Positions 9,027 to 17,833 are shown, counted from the first letter of the stretch. The stretch: 64,000 bases of DNA from Novosphingobium pentaromativorans US6-1 (GCF_000767465.1 NZ_CP009291.1:3638501-3702500); one strand, 5' to 3'. A program made the numbers and translations. Notes: generated by a model not told the origin, from the sequence alone.

Positions 9027-9056
9027 GCAACGAGTTGCTGTTGCACTCACTTGCAA
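9027..9056. promoter_or_regulatory. Candidate TetR operator, two inverted repeats
   Basis: In the 104-base divergent region between the TetR gene and the SDR at 9110 there are two adjacent imperfectly spaced palindromes: 9027-9038 (gcaac-ga-gttgc) and 9041-9056 (ttgca-ctcact-tgcaa). Both share the TTGC/GCAA half-site. Position and symmetry fit an autoregulatory operator; binding is inferred. Confidence 0.45.
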
Positions 9057-9109
9057 ACGTGATATCAATGTCATGTTTCTAGTCAAACAAGAAATGGGAA
9101 AGGATCGCT

Positions 9110-9868
9110 ATGAAAGGCAAGGTTGCGATAGTGACCGGCGGGACCGGGGGTATCGGCGGTGCTGTGGCCGAAATCCTGCTTTCGCGCGGTTGCAAGGTCT
9201 TGGTCACCGGGCGCAACCAGAGCAAGCTCGATGCCTTGGCAGACCGGCTCGGAGCCGGCGATTCGCTGCTGTGCATGCGCGCCGATGTCGGACTGGAAAG
9301 CGATACCAAGATGGTCACGGCACGGGCGGTCGAAGAATTCGGTCGCCTGGATATTCTTGTTGCCAATGCGGGTGTGGAGGGCGACGTGAAGCCACTCACC
9401 AGCTTGACCAGTGACGAATTCACCGTTGTGCAGATGACCAATGTTGTCGGCACGTTCAACAGCATCAAACATGCCGCGCTCGCCATGAGTGACGGCGGCG
9501 CAATCGTCGCGACCGGTTCGGTCGCCAGCACGGTCGGCGTGCCGGGCCTTGCGTCCTACACCACCAGCAAGCATGCGATTTCAGGCCTGGTCAAGGTTGC
9601 GGCCATTGAGCTTGCGCCCGCGAAGATCCGCGTCAATGCGGTGGCCCCGGCGCCGATCGACAATGAGATGATGCGCTCCATCGAGCGGCAAGCGATTCCC
9701 GATGCCGATGATGCGGCGCGCCGGGCCTATTTCGCCTCGCTCAACCCGATGCAGCGCTATGGCAGGAATGAGGAAGTCGCCCGGGCTATCGCGTTTCTGG
9801 CGAGCGACGAGGCCAGCTTCATCACGGGCGCCTTGTTGGCCGTTGATGGCGGACTGGTGATTCAATAG
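9110..9868 (+). CDS. SDR family oxidoreductase
   Basis: A classical SDR of 252 residues: TGGTGGIGG cofactor loop, VANAG, a TGSVAS catalytic serine, YTTSKHA, and C-terminal LLAVDGGLVIQ. GGAAAGG lies upstream of the ATG. It is the first gene of the rightward operon, 41 bases ahead of the HSD10-type gene, and faces away from the TetR gene. It probably oxidises a hydroxyl on the substrate or a pathway intermediate; specificity cannot be read. Confidence 0.88.
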   Translation: MKGKVAIVTGGTGGIGGAVAEILLSRGCKVLVTGRNQSKLDALADRLGAGDSLLCMRADVGLESDTKMVTARAVEEFGRLDILVANAGVEGDVKPLTSLTSDEFTVVQMTNVVGTFNSIKHAALAMSDGGAIVATGSVASTVGVPGLASYTTSKHAISGLVKVAAIELAPAKIRVNAVAPAPIDNEMMRSIERQAIPDADDAARRAYFASLNPMQRYGRNEEVARAIAFLASDEASFITGALLAVDGGLVIQ

Positions 9869-9909
9869 CCCAAGGCCAAGCGGCCCATCATCCAGTAACG
9901 GAGATTTTC

Positions 9910-10671
9910 ATGCAGATTGCAGGTTCAGCTGCGATTGTGACAGGCGGTGCGTCCGGCCTCGGCGGGGCGTCGGCCGCGCTTTTGGCCAGGGCCGGGGCGA
10001 AGGTCACGATCTTCGACCTGAACGAAGAGTTGGGCGCCGCCCACGCAAAGGATATCGGCGGTGGCTTTATTAAGGTCAATGTCGCCGAAGAGGATCAGGT
10101 GCGCGCGGCGGTGGAAGCCGCGGAACGGCAGCACGGCGTAGCGCGGATCCTCGTCAATTGCGCGGGCATCGGCTCGCCGGAGAAAGTCATCGACCGCGAA
10201 GGCAAGGCACTGCCGCTGGGTGATTTTTCGCGGGTTGTCTCGGTGAACCTGCTCGGAACCTTCAACGTCATTTCCAAATTCGCCGAACGGCTGCATCGCG
10301 CAGATCCGGTCGGTGAGGAGCGCGGGGTGATCGTCAATACCGCCAGCGTCGCCGCCTTCGACGGTCAGATCGGTCAGGCCGCCTATGCAGCGTCGAAAGG
10401 CGGGATCGTCGGCATGACCCTGCCGATCGCCCGGGAATTCGCGCGTTATGGCATTCGAGTCATGACTATTGCGCCGGGCATCTTCTGGACGCCGCTGTTG
10501 GCTGCGCTCCCCCAGGAAGCCTTGGATTCGCTGGGTAAGCAGGTGCCGTTTCCCAGCCGCCTTGGGCAGCCGGATGAATATGCGCAACTTGTTGAAAGCA
10601 TTATCGCCAACCCCATGCTGAACGGGGAAACAATCCGGCTCGACGGCGCCATACGGATGGCGCCGAAGTAA
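9910..10671 (+). CDS. 3-hydroxyacyl-CoA dehydrogenase, type 2 (HSD10-like SDR)
   Basis: This 253-residue SDR matches the HSD10/HADH2 family almost block by block: VTGGASGLG, VNCAGIGSP, VNLLGTFNVI, a GVIVNTASVAAFDGQ serine strand, QAAYAASKGGIVGMTLP, IRVMTIAPG, VPFPSRLG and LNGETIRLDGAIRM. HSD10 enzymes oxidise (S)-3-hydroxyacyl-CoA, often branched or steroid-derived, with NAD+. It precedes a thiolase by 26 bases, giving the last two steps of a beta-oxidation cycle. Function is well supported by family; chain specificity is open. Confidence 0.93.
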   Translation: MQIAGSAAIVTGGASGLGGASAALLARAGAKVTIFDLNEELGAAHAKDIGGGFIKVNVAEEDQVRAAVEAAERQHGVARILVNCAGIGSPEKVIDREGKALPLGDFSRVVSVNLLGTFNVISKFAERLHRADPVGEERGVIVNTASVAAFDGQIGQAAYAASKGGIVGMTLPIAREFARYGIRVMTIAPGIFWTPLLAALPQEALDSLGKQVPFPSRLGQPDEYAQLVESIIANPMLNGETIRLDGAIRMAPK

Positions 10672-10697
10672 TCGCCGTAGTTGGAAGGAATGACCTA

Positions 10698-11855
10698 ATG
10701 GCCGAAGCCTATATCGTCGATGCCGTGCGCAGTGCGGGCGGTCGTCGCAACGGCGCACTTTCCCATGTGCATCCGGCCGATCTGGCAGGCGATGTCCTGT
10801 CCGCGCTGGTTGCGCGCACGGGGATCGATCCGACTTCGGTTGAGGATGTGGTGCTGGGCTGCGTCACGCAAGTTGGTGAACAGTCCTTCGCTTTTGCTCG
10901 CAATGCCGTGCTTGCCTCGACCTTGCCCGAAACGGTGCCGGCCGTGACCGTCGACCGCCAGTGCGGCAGTTCGCAACAAGCGGTGCAATTCGCGGCGCAG
11001 GCGGTGATGTCCGGCACGCAGGATGTGGTGATCGCGGCTGGCGCGGAAAGCATGTCGCGCGTGCCGATGCTGTCCAATCAGCAAGGCGTCGGGACAGGGC
11101 CGATAAGCGACCGAATCCGAAAGCGATTTGGCGTCGAGGGGTTCAGCCAGTTCGAGGGCGCCGAGATGATGGCGCGCAAATACGGCTACTCGCGCGAGAC
11201 GTTGGACCGCTTTGCGCTGCACAGCCACGAACTTGCGGCAAAAGCGATTGCTCTTGGCGCGTTCGATGAAGAAATCGTACCGATTACCGTCGAAACGCCG
11301 GATGGGACACTTCAGCATTCGGTGGACGAGGGCGTGCGTGCCGATTCCTCGCTGGAGAAGCTCGGCGCCCTCAAAACGCTGACAGAGGGCGGCGTGATCA
11401 CGGCCGGCAATGCCAGCCAGATATGCGACGGCGCCTCGGCGGTTCTTGTTGTCAGCGAACGCGCGCTCAAGGCGCACGGCCTCGTTCCATTGGCGCGTAT
11501 CCATGCCATGACGGTGACTGGGGGCGATCCCGTAATCATGCTGGAAGAACCCATCGCCGCGACACAGAAATTGCTGGAACGCGCGGGAATGGCGATAGGC
11601 GATATCGACCTTTATGAAGTGAATGAGGCCTTTGCGCCGGTGCCTCTGGCCTGGCTGGAGGTTTTGGGGGGAGATGCAGAGCGCCTCAACGTGCATGGTG
11701 GCTCTATCGCTCTGGGTCACCCTCTCGGCTCATCGGGAACGAAACTGATGGCGACGCTGGTTCACGCGCTACGGCGTCACGGCAAGCGATATGGTCTGCA
11801 GACGATGTGCGAGGCGGGCGGCATTGCCAATGCGATGATCGTCGAAGCCCTTTGA
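10698..11855 (+). CDS. Acetyl-CoA acyltransferase (thiolase)
   Basis: A degradative thiolase of 385 residues that cleaves 3-ketoacyl-CoA with free CoA. The nucleophile is Cys89 (VDRQCGSS), the histidine of GGSIALGHP is His341, and the C-terminal acid/base is Cys371 in TMCEAGG. NEAF is also present. It follows the HSD10 gene and probably completes the same cycle. The family includes FadA5/FadA6-type steroid thiolases as well as generic acetyl-CoA acetyltransferases; which one cannot be told by eye. Confidence 0.94.
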   Translation: MAEAYIVDAVRSAGGRRNGALSHVHPADLAGDVLSALVARTGIDPTSVEDVVLGCVTQVGEQSFAFARNAVLASTLPETVPAVTVDRQCGSSQQAVQFAAQAVMSGTQDVVIAAGAESMSRVPMLSNQQGVGTGPISDRIRKRFGVEGFSQFEGAEMMARKYGYSRETLDRFALHSHELAAKAIALGAFDEEIVPITVETPDGTLQHSVDEGVRADSSLEKLGALKTLTEGGVITAGNASQICDGASAVLVVSERALKAHGLVPLARIHAMTVTGGDPVIMLEEPIAATQKLLERAGMAIGDIDLYEVNEAFAPVPLAWLEVLGGDAERLNVHGGSIALGHPLGSSGTKLMATLVHALRRHGKRYGLQTMCEAGGIANAMIVEAL

Positions 11856-11916
11856 CGAACCGTCAGGATCTACGCAGCCCGGCGCTGCGCTACTTCGGTG
11901 ACCGGGGAGGGCCCTC

Positions 11917-12234
11917 TCACTCGATCGACGTGTCGAGCTCTACCCCGAGCAAGGCAATGGATGTCGTCCGGTCGATCTTGTCGGAAAACTGTGCGGCTTT
12001 CTTGCCCATTTCGGCCATGATCTGCTCGGGGCTGTCAGCCTCGATTTCGGTCACGCTGATATAGGGCTTGTCGATCCGGTTCTGCCAGACGGTCTTGAAC
12101 CTGCGGACGGAGACCGTTCCGTCAACGCTTTCAAGGTCTGGCTTGTGTTCCTGATTGTACCAGCGGTTGTATTCGGCTTCGTCACCTTCGCCCGTGGTGG
12201 GGCCATTGAGTGCGATCAATAAATAACGTGGCAT
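11917..12234 (-). CDS. Small dimeric alpha/beta-barrel-like protein
   Basis: A 105-residue protein starting MPRYLLIALNGP and containing EYNRWYNQEHKPDLESVDG, a pattern seen in EthD/stress-responsive dimeric alpha-beta barrel proteins. ATG 12234 has GGGAG at 8 bases. These small proteins often accompany oxygenases or ring-modifying enzymes and can act as isomerases or cyclases, but none of that is shown here. It is convergent with the thiolase and divergent from cofE, and shares a 173-base intergenic promoter region with the F420 genes. Confidence 0.7.
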   Translation of the reverse strand: MPRYLLIALNGPTTGEGDEAEYNRWYNQEHKPDLESVDGTVSVRRFKTVWQNRIDKPYISVTEIEADSPEQIMAEMGKKAAQFSDKIDRTTSIALLGVELDTSIE

Positions 12235-12407
12235 GTGATTCTCCCAATACAAGCTTAGGGTCTGGGCCCTCGACGTCTAGGGGGCTTTCGATGCCGATGC
12301 CTCATTTTACCAGTTTGAGCGCCCGGCAGCGTGCAGTTGGAGTTGACGCGCCATGTGATCTTGCCCAGTTTCCCGGAAGATCCGATCCGTGGAGCTGCAT
12401 CTCGAAT

Positions 12408-13160
12408 ATGTTACAGATCATTCCCCTTTCGGGAATTGGTGAAATCGTTCCGGGTGACGATCTGGGGGCAGTCCTGACCGGGTCGCTCGTACAGATGGGC
12501 GTTTCGCTCAAGGCTGACGACATCATTGTGGTTACCCAGAAAATCGTGTCGAAGTCCGAAGGTCGGTTCGTCGATATGGCCGAAATCGAGCCGGGTAGCG
12601 CTGCGCTGAAACTTGCCGCGCTGGTGCGCAAGGATCCGCGGCTTGTGGAATTGGTCCTTCGCGAGTCCAGCGAGATCGTTCGTGCGGTTCCCAATGTACT
12701 GATCACGCGCCACAGGCTGGGGCTGGTAATGGCGAATGCAGGGATCGACCGTTCCAACCTGGGGGGAAATGCTCGTGAGCGCGTGCTTTTGCTGCCTGTC
12801 GATCCCGACGCTTCGGCGCAGCGCATTGCCGAAGCTCTGGAACAAGACGGGGTGCGCCCTGCCGTGGTGATATCGGACAGCTTCGGACGCCCCTGGCGGC
12901 TCGGTGTCGTCAGCGTGGGGATCGGTGCGGCCGGACTGCCTTCGCTGATCGACCGGCGCGGGGAAATGGACCGCGACGGACGCGCTCTGGAAGTCACGCA
13001 GGTCGCCTTGGCCGACATTGTCGCGACGGCTGCCAGCCTATGTACGGGTGAGGGTGCCGAGGGCATCCCGGCGGTGCTCGTGCGCGGTTATTCGATGAAG
13101 GACATCGCGCGTCCGGCAGCCGATCTGGTCCGGCCGGTCGCCGAGGATCTGTTCCGGTGA
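12408..13160 (+). CDS. cofE: Coenzyme F420-0:L-glutamate ligase
   Basis: CofE adds L-glutamate to F420-0 using GTP, building the gamma-glutamyl tail of F420. The 250-residue protein shows VVTQKIVSKSEG (41-52), NLGG near 119, SDSFGRPWR (156-164), then GIGAAGLPSLIDRRGEMDRDGR and a C-terminal GIPAVLVRG. These match the CofE domain. Unlike mycobacterial FbiB there is no C-terminal nitroreductase/FMN domain, so reduction of dehydro-F420-0, if that is the precursor, needs a separate enzyme. ATG 12408 gives the normal N-terminus (QIIPLSGIGEI) and has a GGAG 13 bases upstream; the longer open frame is probably not translated. The stop overlaps cofD. Confidence 0.93.
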   Translation: MLQIIPLSGIGEIVPGDDLGAVLTGSLVQMGVSLKADDIIVVTQKIVSKSEGRFVDMAEIEPGSAALKLAALVRKDPRLVELVLRESSEIVRAVPNVLITRHRLGLVMANAGIDRSNLGGNARERVLLLPVDPDASAQRIAEALEQDGVRPAVVISDSFGRPWRLGVVSVGIGAAGLPSLIDRRGEMDRDGRALEVTQVALADIVATAASLCTGEGAEGIPAVLVRGYSMKDIARPAADLVRPVAEDLFR

Positions 13161-14080
13161 AAGTTGTCGCGCTTACAGGCGGCGTGGGAGGCGCCAAGCT
13201 TGTTCTGGGTCTGCAGCAAATCCTGCCCGCGCCCGACCTTACCGCTATCGTCAATACCGCCGATGATTTCCGCCACCTGGGCCTGCATGTCTCGCCTGAC
13301 ATCGATACGCTTCTCTATACCCTGTCGGGCAAGGCAAATCGGGAGCAAGGGTGGGGACGCGAGGGCGAAAGCTGGGCGTTCATGGAAGCGCTGCGCGAAC
13401 TGGGCGGCGAGGACTGGTTCCAGATGGGCGACATGGACCTTGCGCTGCACGTGCTGCGAACCATGCGGTTGGCGCAGGGCGATACGCTGAGCGCGATTAC
13501 CGCCGAATTCGCGCGGCGATGGGGCGTCGATGTTGCGCTTCTGCCGATGAGCGATGATCCCGTCGCTACGTGGCTGCACACCGAAGAAGGAAAGCTGGAG
13601 TTTCAGCGCTATTTCGTCGAACGACGCTGTGAGCCCGACGTGTCGCGGATTGAATTTCAGGGAGCAGCACGGGCATTGCCGGGGCCTGGCGTAATCGAAG
13701 CAATCGGGCGAGCAGATGTTATCCTCATCGCGCCCTCCAACCCCTATCTCAGCATCGATCCGATCCTTGCTGTGCCGGGCATCCGGCAGGCGCTGATCGA
13801 TGGAACTGGCCCAGTCGTCTCCGTATCGCCCATCATCGGCGGCCAGGCCGTCAAGGGGCCGACATCGAAGCTGATGGCCGGGTTGGGTGTGCCTGTAAAC
13901 AACGAGAGTATTGCTGCGCACTACGCTGGGTTGATTGATGCCCTGCTGGTGGACAGCGGCGACGACCTTCTTGCCTCGCTACCGAGCATGCGCACCCCGA
14001 CGCTGATGCGTACGACGGAGGATCGCGCGCGGGTGGCCGAAGCTGCGCTGACATTGGCCAGAGGTGTTGCGGGCAAGTGA
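13157..14080 (+). CDS. cofD: 2-phospho-L-lactate (or PEP) transferase
   Basis: CofD/FbiA joins the guanylylated phospholactate or phosphoenolpyruvate to F0, giving F420-0 or dehydro-F420-0. The 307-residue protein has the N-terminal LTGGVGGAKL (6-15), NTADDF (33-38), MSDDPV (131-136) and the diagnostic APSNPYLSI (192-200). It starts with GTG inside a GTGA overlap with the cofE stop, and its own stop overlaps cofC the same way, so the three proteins are almost certainly made together. Family identification is very clear; the true donor (phospholactate, PEP or 3-phosphoglycerate) is not visible. Confidence 0.95.
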   Translation: MKVVALTGGVGGAKLVLGLQQILPAPDLTAIVNTADDFRHLGLHVSPDIDTLLYTLSGKANREQGWGREGESWAFMEALRELGGEDWFQMGDMDLALHVLRTMRLAQGDTLSAITAEFARRWGVDVALLPMSDDPVATWLHTEEGKLEFQRYFVERRCEPDVSRIEFQGAARALPGPGVIEAIGRADVILIAPSNPYLSIDPILAVPGIRQALIDGTGPVVSVSPIIGGQAVKGPTSKLMAGLGVPVNNESIAAHYAGLIDALLVDSGDDLLASLPSMRTPTLMRTTEDRARVAEAALTLARGVAGK

Positions 14081-14640
14081 GCTGGACCGCGATTCTTCCT
14101 TTGAAACAGGGTGGCGACCGCAAGTCACGGCTGGCGCCCCGGCTGTCCATTGCCGCGCGGGCCGAGTTGAGTGATGCGATGGCTGCGCATGTGATCGCCT
14201 GTCTTCGGTCCGCACCATCGATCTCGCGCATTGTGATCCTTTCGCCCGAGCCGCCCGGCGATCCGGCGTTGGCCTGGTGCGAAGATCAGGGACGCGGCTT
14301 GAATGTCGAGCTTGCGGCCAGCAGAAGCGATCTTGGCGGGGTGCCTGTGCTGGTCATTCACGGCGATTTGCCGTTTCTGTGCGCTGACGATATCGAGGCG
14401 ATGACGCACGTGAAGCGCGTCGCCATTGCACCGGACAGGCATGGCGCGGGCACGAATGCCCTCGCACTCCCCGGATCGTGCGGTGGCTTCGTCTTCGCTT
14501 TTGGCCGCGGCAGTCTCGAACGGCATGGCAAACAGGCGGGTGACTTCGTCCGGGTCGATCGAAGGGGGCTGGCCTTCGATGTCGACACGCCCGACGATCT
14601 CGAGCGGGCAATCGCAGCCGGACTGAAAGCACCCGCCTGA
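14077..14640 (+). CDS. cofC: Phospholactate/PEP guanylyltransferase of F420 biosynthesis
   Basis: CofC (FbiD in bacteria) couples GTP to 2-phospholactate, PEP or 3-phosphoglycerate to make the activated donor for CofD. This 187-residue protein, a little shorter than many relatives, has ILPLKQGGDRKSRLAP at the N-terminus, HGDLPFL (95-101) with the metal-binding Asp, GAGTNAL (123-129), and a C-terminal FDVDTPDDL. It starts with GTG in a GTGA overlap with cofD. With cofE and cofD it forms a compact three-gene unit. The F0 synthase gene is not in the window. Confidence 0.93.
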   Translation: MSWTAILPLKQGGDRKSRLAPRLSIAARAELSDAMAAHVIACLRSAPSISRIVILSPEPPGDPALAWCEDQGRGLNVELAASRSDLGGVPVLVIHGDLPFLCADDIEAMTHVKRVAIAPDRHGAGTNALALPGSCGGFVFAFGRGSLERHGKQAGDFVRVDRRGLAFDVDTPDDLERAIAAGLKAPA

Positions 14641-14692
14641 TTTTGCGATACCGGGCGGGGGCAATAATCCATTGAACACAGCAGGAGGCAGC

Positions 14693-15721
14693 ATGCGAAC
14701 GATCCAACTTTCAAGCCCGGGCGGTCTCGATCGGCTTCACCTCGTCGAAGCGGAGCCGCGCGCACCGGGACCAGGCGAGATAATGGTGCGGGTTCGGGCG
14801 AGTAGTCTGAACTATCACGACTATATCGTGGTCAAGGGTGGTGTCCCGACCAAGGATGGCCGCATACCCATGTCGGATGGCGCCGGAGAGGTGGTCGAAG
14901 TGGGCGAGGGCGTGGATCGCTTCGCGGCCGGGGATTCGGTGATCTCGACCTTTTTTCCGCGATGGAAAGATGGAGAGCCCGACAGCTATGCGATCAGTGA
15001 AGTGCCCGGCGATCGTGGAATTGACGGTTTCGCGAGCGAGTTTGTTACCGCAAGCGCAGACGGGTTCAGCCACGCCCCCAAGGGCTATTCCCACATGGAG
15101 GCAGCTACCCTGACGTGCGCCGGGCTGACCGCGTGGCGAGCCCTGATGGTCAATGGTGGTCTCAAGCCTGGCGACACTGTGTTGACGATGGGCACGGGCG
15201 GCGTGTCGATCTTTGCATTGCAGTTCGCGAAGTTGGCCGGAGCAACCGTTATTTCAACATCTTCCTCAGACGACAAGCTGAAGCGCCTGCAGGAAATGGG
15301 TGCGGACCATATCATCAACTATCGCAAGTTCCCCGAATGGGGGCAGATGGCCAAGGAACTGACCGATGGGCGCGGTGTGGATCATGTCGTGGAAATCGGC
15401 GGTTCGGGCAGCCTGGCGCAATCCGTGGAGGCGTGCAGGCACGGCGGCCACATTGCGATGATCGGCGTGCTTGCGAGCCGGGACGAGAAGCCGACACCGG
15501 CAGGAATGCCGTCCCCCATGGTCAAGGTCATGATGAAGCAGATACGGCTGTGTGGCTTGACAGTCGGCGCCAGGCGCCATCAGGAAGACATGATCCGGGC
15601 GATCGAGGCGAACGGTCTGCGGCCCGTATTGGATCGCAGCTTTGCGCTGGAGGCGCTGGCCGATGCGTTCCGGTATCAGGAAACAGGCTCACACTTCGGC
15701 AAGATCGGAATCGAAATCTGA
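14693..15721 (+). CDS. Zinc-free MDR alcohol dehydrogenase / quinone-oxidoreductase-like
   Basis: A medium-chain dehydrogenase/reductase of 342 residues. The N-terminal GroES-like domain has SLNYHDY in place of catalytic zinc cysteines, and the Rossmann motif is GTGGVSIFALQFAK, so it is probably NADPH-dependent and zinc-independent, reducing an enone or oxidising an alcohol. ATG 14693 follows a perfect AGGAGG. The gene lies 52 bases after cofC on the same strand and may be co-transcribed with the F420 genes, although MDR enzymes themselves use NAD(P)H. Confidence 0.88.
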   Translation: MRTIQLSSPGGLDRLHLVEAEPRAPGPGEIMVRVRASSLNYHDYIVVKGGVPTKDGRIPMSDGAGEVVEVGEGVDRFAAGDSVISTFFPRWKDGEPDSYAISEVPGDRGIDGFASEFVTASADGFSHAPKGYSHMEAATLTCAGLTAWRALMVNGGLKPGDTVLTMGTGGVSIFALQFAKLAGATVISTSSSDDKLKRLQEMGADHIINYRKFPEWGQMAKELTDGRGVDHVVEIGGSGSLAQSVEACRHGGHIAMIGVLASRDEKPTPAGMPSPMVKVMMKQIRLCGLTVGARRHQEDMIRAIEANGLRPVLDRSFALEALADAFRYQETGSHFGKIGIEI

Positions 15722-15781
15722 ACGGCGTGTGCAGTGCGACTGCGGGAGGCGCCGGCTATGGCGCGACCCGCGGTCTGCTGG

Positions 15782-17707
15782 CTAGCGGATGTCCAGATCC
15801 GAAAAGTCGGGAACTCGCAGCAGGTTCCACATGTCAGGCCCGCTCAAGGGGTTCATCGTCGCGGATCGGCCGTGCTTCGACCAGTAGTAGCCCGGCACCC
15901 TGGGGTCGCTCCACACCCGCATCGCGTTTTCACGGTCAATCAGCCGGTTGTAATCCCAATAGGGCTCGCCCCGCACTTCGATTGATGCCTTGTCTTCCAG
16001 GATCAGCTTCTCGATGCATTGCAAGGCGTAGATCGTGACGAGTTCGTGGAAGGTGGCCGGTAGCAGAGCGCCATTCGTGTTCGGCCCGTAAATACACCAA
16101 AGGTTGGGGAAGTTCGGGATCATGCAGCCGCGATAGGCGCGGGCGCCGCCCTCAGCCCAGAAATCCTCGATCGTCACGCCGCCGCGTCCGGTGATCGTCA
16201 TGGGGAATAGGTATTCTGTCGCGCGGAACCCGGTGGCATAAGCGATGACATCCACGTCGATCTGCTTTCCGGTTCGGGTGACCAGGCCTGTCTCGTTGAT
16301 CTTCTCGATCCCGTCCGTGACGAGAGTGACATTATCGCGCTTGATCGCGTCCAGGACGCAATAGTCCGGGTCCACCGCAACCGGTCGCGCCGACCATACC
16401 GGATGTTCCGGGGTCATGGCGGCTATCAGGTCCGGATCGTTTAATTTGGAGCGCAGGAAGTTGAGAGAAACGTCCCGCGCTACCTTGTTGCTGGCGCTGC
16501 AGGCATGGGGATCGTCGAAGTCGGGATCGATGTGGGACACCGATTCGAACCCATCGGCGGATCCACTACCGAGGCGCATGAAGTTGGTATAGAATGGAAA
16601 ATTCCGATTTAGCCATTCCACCTGCTTCTTGAAAGGTGAGCGATAGCCCCGCGTGGGGAAGAGATACTGCGGGGTGCGCTGGAACATGGTTACATGTTCG
16701 GCTTCGAGCGCCATTTCCGGCACGGTCTGATAGCCCGACGCACCGGTTCCGATCACAGCGACCCGTTTGCCCTTGATGCTGGCTTCGTCCGGCCAGGATA
16801 CCGTGTGCCAGGCCGATCCCTTGAATGTCTCGCTTCCCTCTATATCAGGATATTTCGGACGGTTGAGGAAACCGACGGCGGTAATGACGGCATTGGCGCG
16901 CAGCGTTTTTTCGCCGTCCACTCCCGAGACCGCAATATCCCATTGCGCACGATCTTCATGCCAGGTCATCGAACGGACCTCGGTTTCGAAGACGATATCG
17001 TCACGCAGGCCGAAGTGATCGGCGACCCAGCTGAAGTATTTCTGGTTGTCCTCCCACGGATTGAATGGGCTGCTGTAGGGAAAATCGACGCCGTACAGGT
17101 GCGTATAAGTGCGGCTGGGTGAATCGAGCCGTGCCCCCGGATAGCGATTTTCGTACCACGTGCCGCCCACGCCGGCGTTCTTCTCGATGACAGTGAAGCG
17201 AATGCCTGCCCGCTTGAGCTGCAAGGCGGCGTTTAGACCGCCCATGCCCGCACCGATGACTATGACGTGGAAATTCTCCAACCGATCAACTGGCGGGGGA
17301 GACGTCCATTCCAGGGATCGCACCCAAGGATCCAGCGCCGTCTCCTCAAGATAGAGTCCCTGCGCCCGCTCGGGGATCGCCTCACCCCGCATCAAGCTGA
17401 TGCTGGTGGCAAGGCGTTCAGCGGGGCCGATCTGCAAAGCGGGAGCGCCCGCATCGCGATAGGACTTCAGGAACGCAACCGCCTTGCGGCGAATCAGTGC
17501 GATATCTTCTTCCGTGGCTGGCACATTGCGTTCCAGATAACCGGCGAGAACCCGTTTCAGGCCGATGGCCTTCAACTCTTCGTCTCCGGTCAACTGATAC
17601 AGCAGGCCGCGCAGCGCCATTGCGTCGGCATAAGTTACGATGTCTTCCAGTTCGTCGTCGCTGGTTTCGAGGACATGCGGCCGGGCCGGACTTTCGATCA
17701 TAGTCAT
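15782..17707 (-). CDS. Flavin Baeyer-Villiger monooxygenase, HAPMO-like
   Basis: A 641-residue FAD/NADPH monooxygenase predicted to insert oxygen next to a ketone. The FAD Rossmann motif is GAGMGG (152-157), GGTW follows at about 181, the BVMO fingerprint FKGSAWHTVSWP is at 295-306, and the NADPH Rossmann GTGASG is at 320-325. About 140 residues precede the first Rossmann fold, the layout of 4-hydroxyacetophenone monooxygenase and its relatives and unlike the three other BVMOs here. ATG 17707 with an upstream GAGAG is the preferred start. It is followed on the left by the convergent MDR gene. Confidence 0.92.
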   Translation of the reverse strand: MTMIESPARPHVLETSDDELEDIVTYADAMALRGLLYQLTGDEELKAIGLKRVLAGYLERNVPATEEDIALIRRKAVAFLKSYRDAGAPALQIGPAERLATSISLMRGEAIPERAQGLYLEETALDPWVRSLEWTSPPPVDRLENFHVIVIGAGMGGLNAALQLKRAGIRFTVIEKNAGVGGTWYENRYPGARLDSPSRTYTHLYGVDFPYSSPFNPWEDNQKYFSWVADHFGLRDDIVFETEVRSMTWHEDRAQWDIAVSGVDGEKTLRANAVITAVGFLNRPKYPDIEGSETFKGSAWHTVSWPDEASIKGKRVAVIGTGASGYQTVPEMALEAEHVTMFQRTPQYLFPTRGYRSPFKKQVEWLNRNFPFYTNFMRLGSGSADGFESVSHIDPDFDDPHACSASNKVARDVSLNFLRSKLNDPDLIAAMTPEHPVWSARPVAVDPDYCVLDAIKRDNVTLVTDGIEKINETGLVTRTGKQIDVDVIAYATGFRATEYLFPMTITGRGGVTIEDFWAEGGARAYRGCMIPNFPNLWCIYGPNTNGALLPATFHELVTIYALQCIEKLILEDKASIEVRGEPYWDYNRLIDRENAMRVWSDPRVPGYYWSKHGRSATMNPLSGPDMWNLLRVPDFSDLDIR

Positions 17708-17833
17708 TGCATCATCTCTCAGAAATTCGCGGTTTTCTCGGTGCCGCGGCGGCATCGATGCGGGCCGACATTTCAAGTTTCAGGCAGCGGCCGCGCCCTC
17801 CCGGACTTGCGAAGGACTTAGCAACCCGGCGTT

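Noticed and set aside
9027..9056. Short repeats as a CRISPR or attachment site
   Set aside because: Only two short palindromes next to a TetR gene; there are no repeated spacers and no integrase.
14693..15721. F420-dependent alcohol dehydrogenase next to the cof genes
   Set aside because: It is an MDR fold with a NAD(P)-type Rossmann motif; F420-dependent alcohol dehydrogenases belong to another fold.
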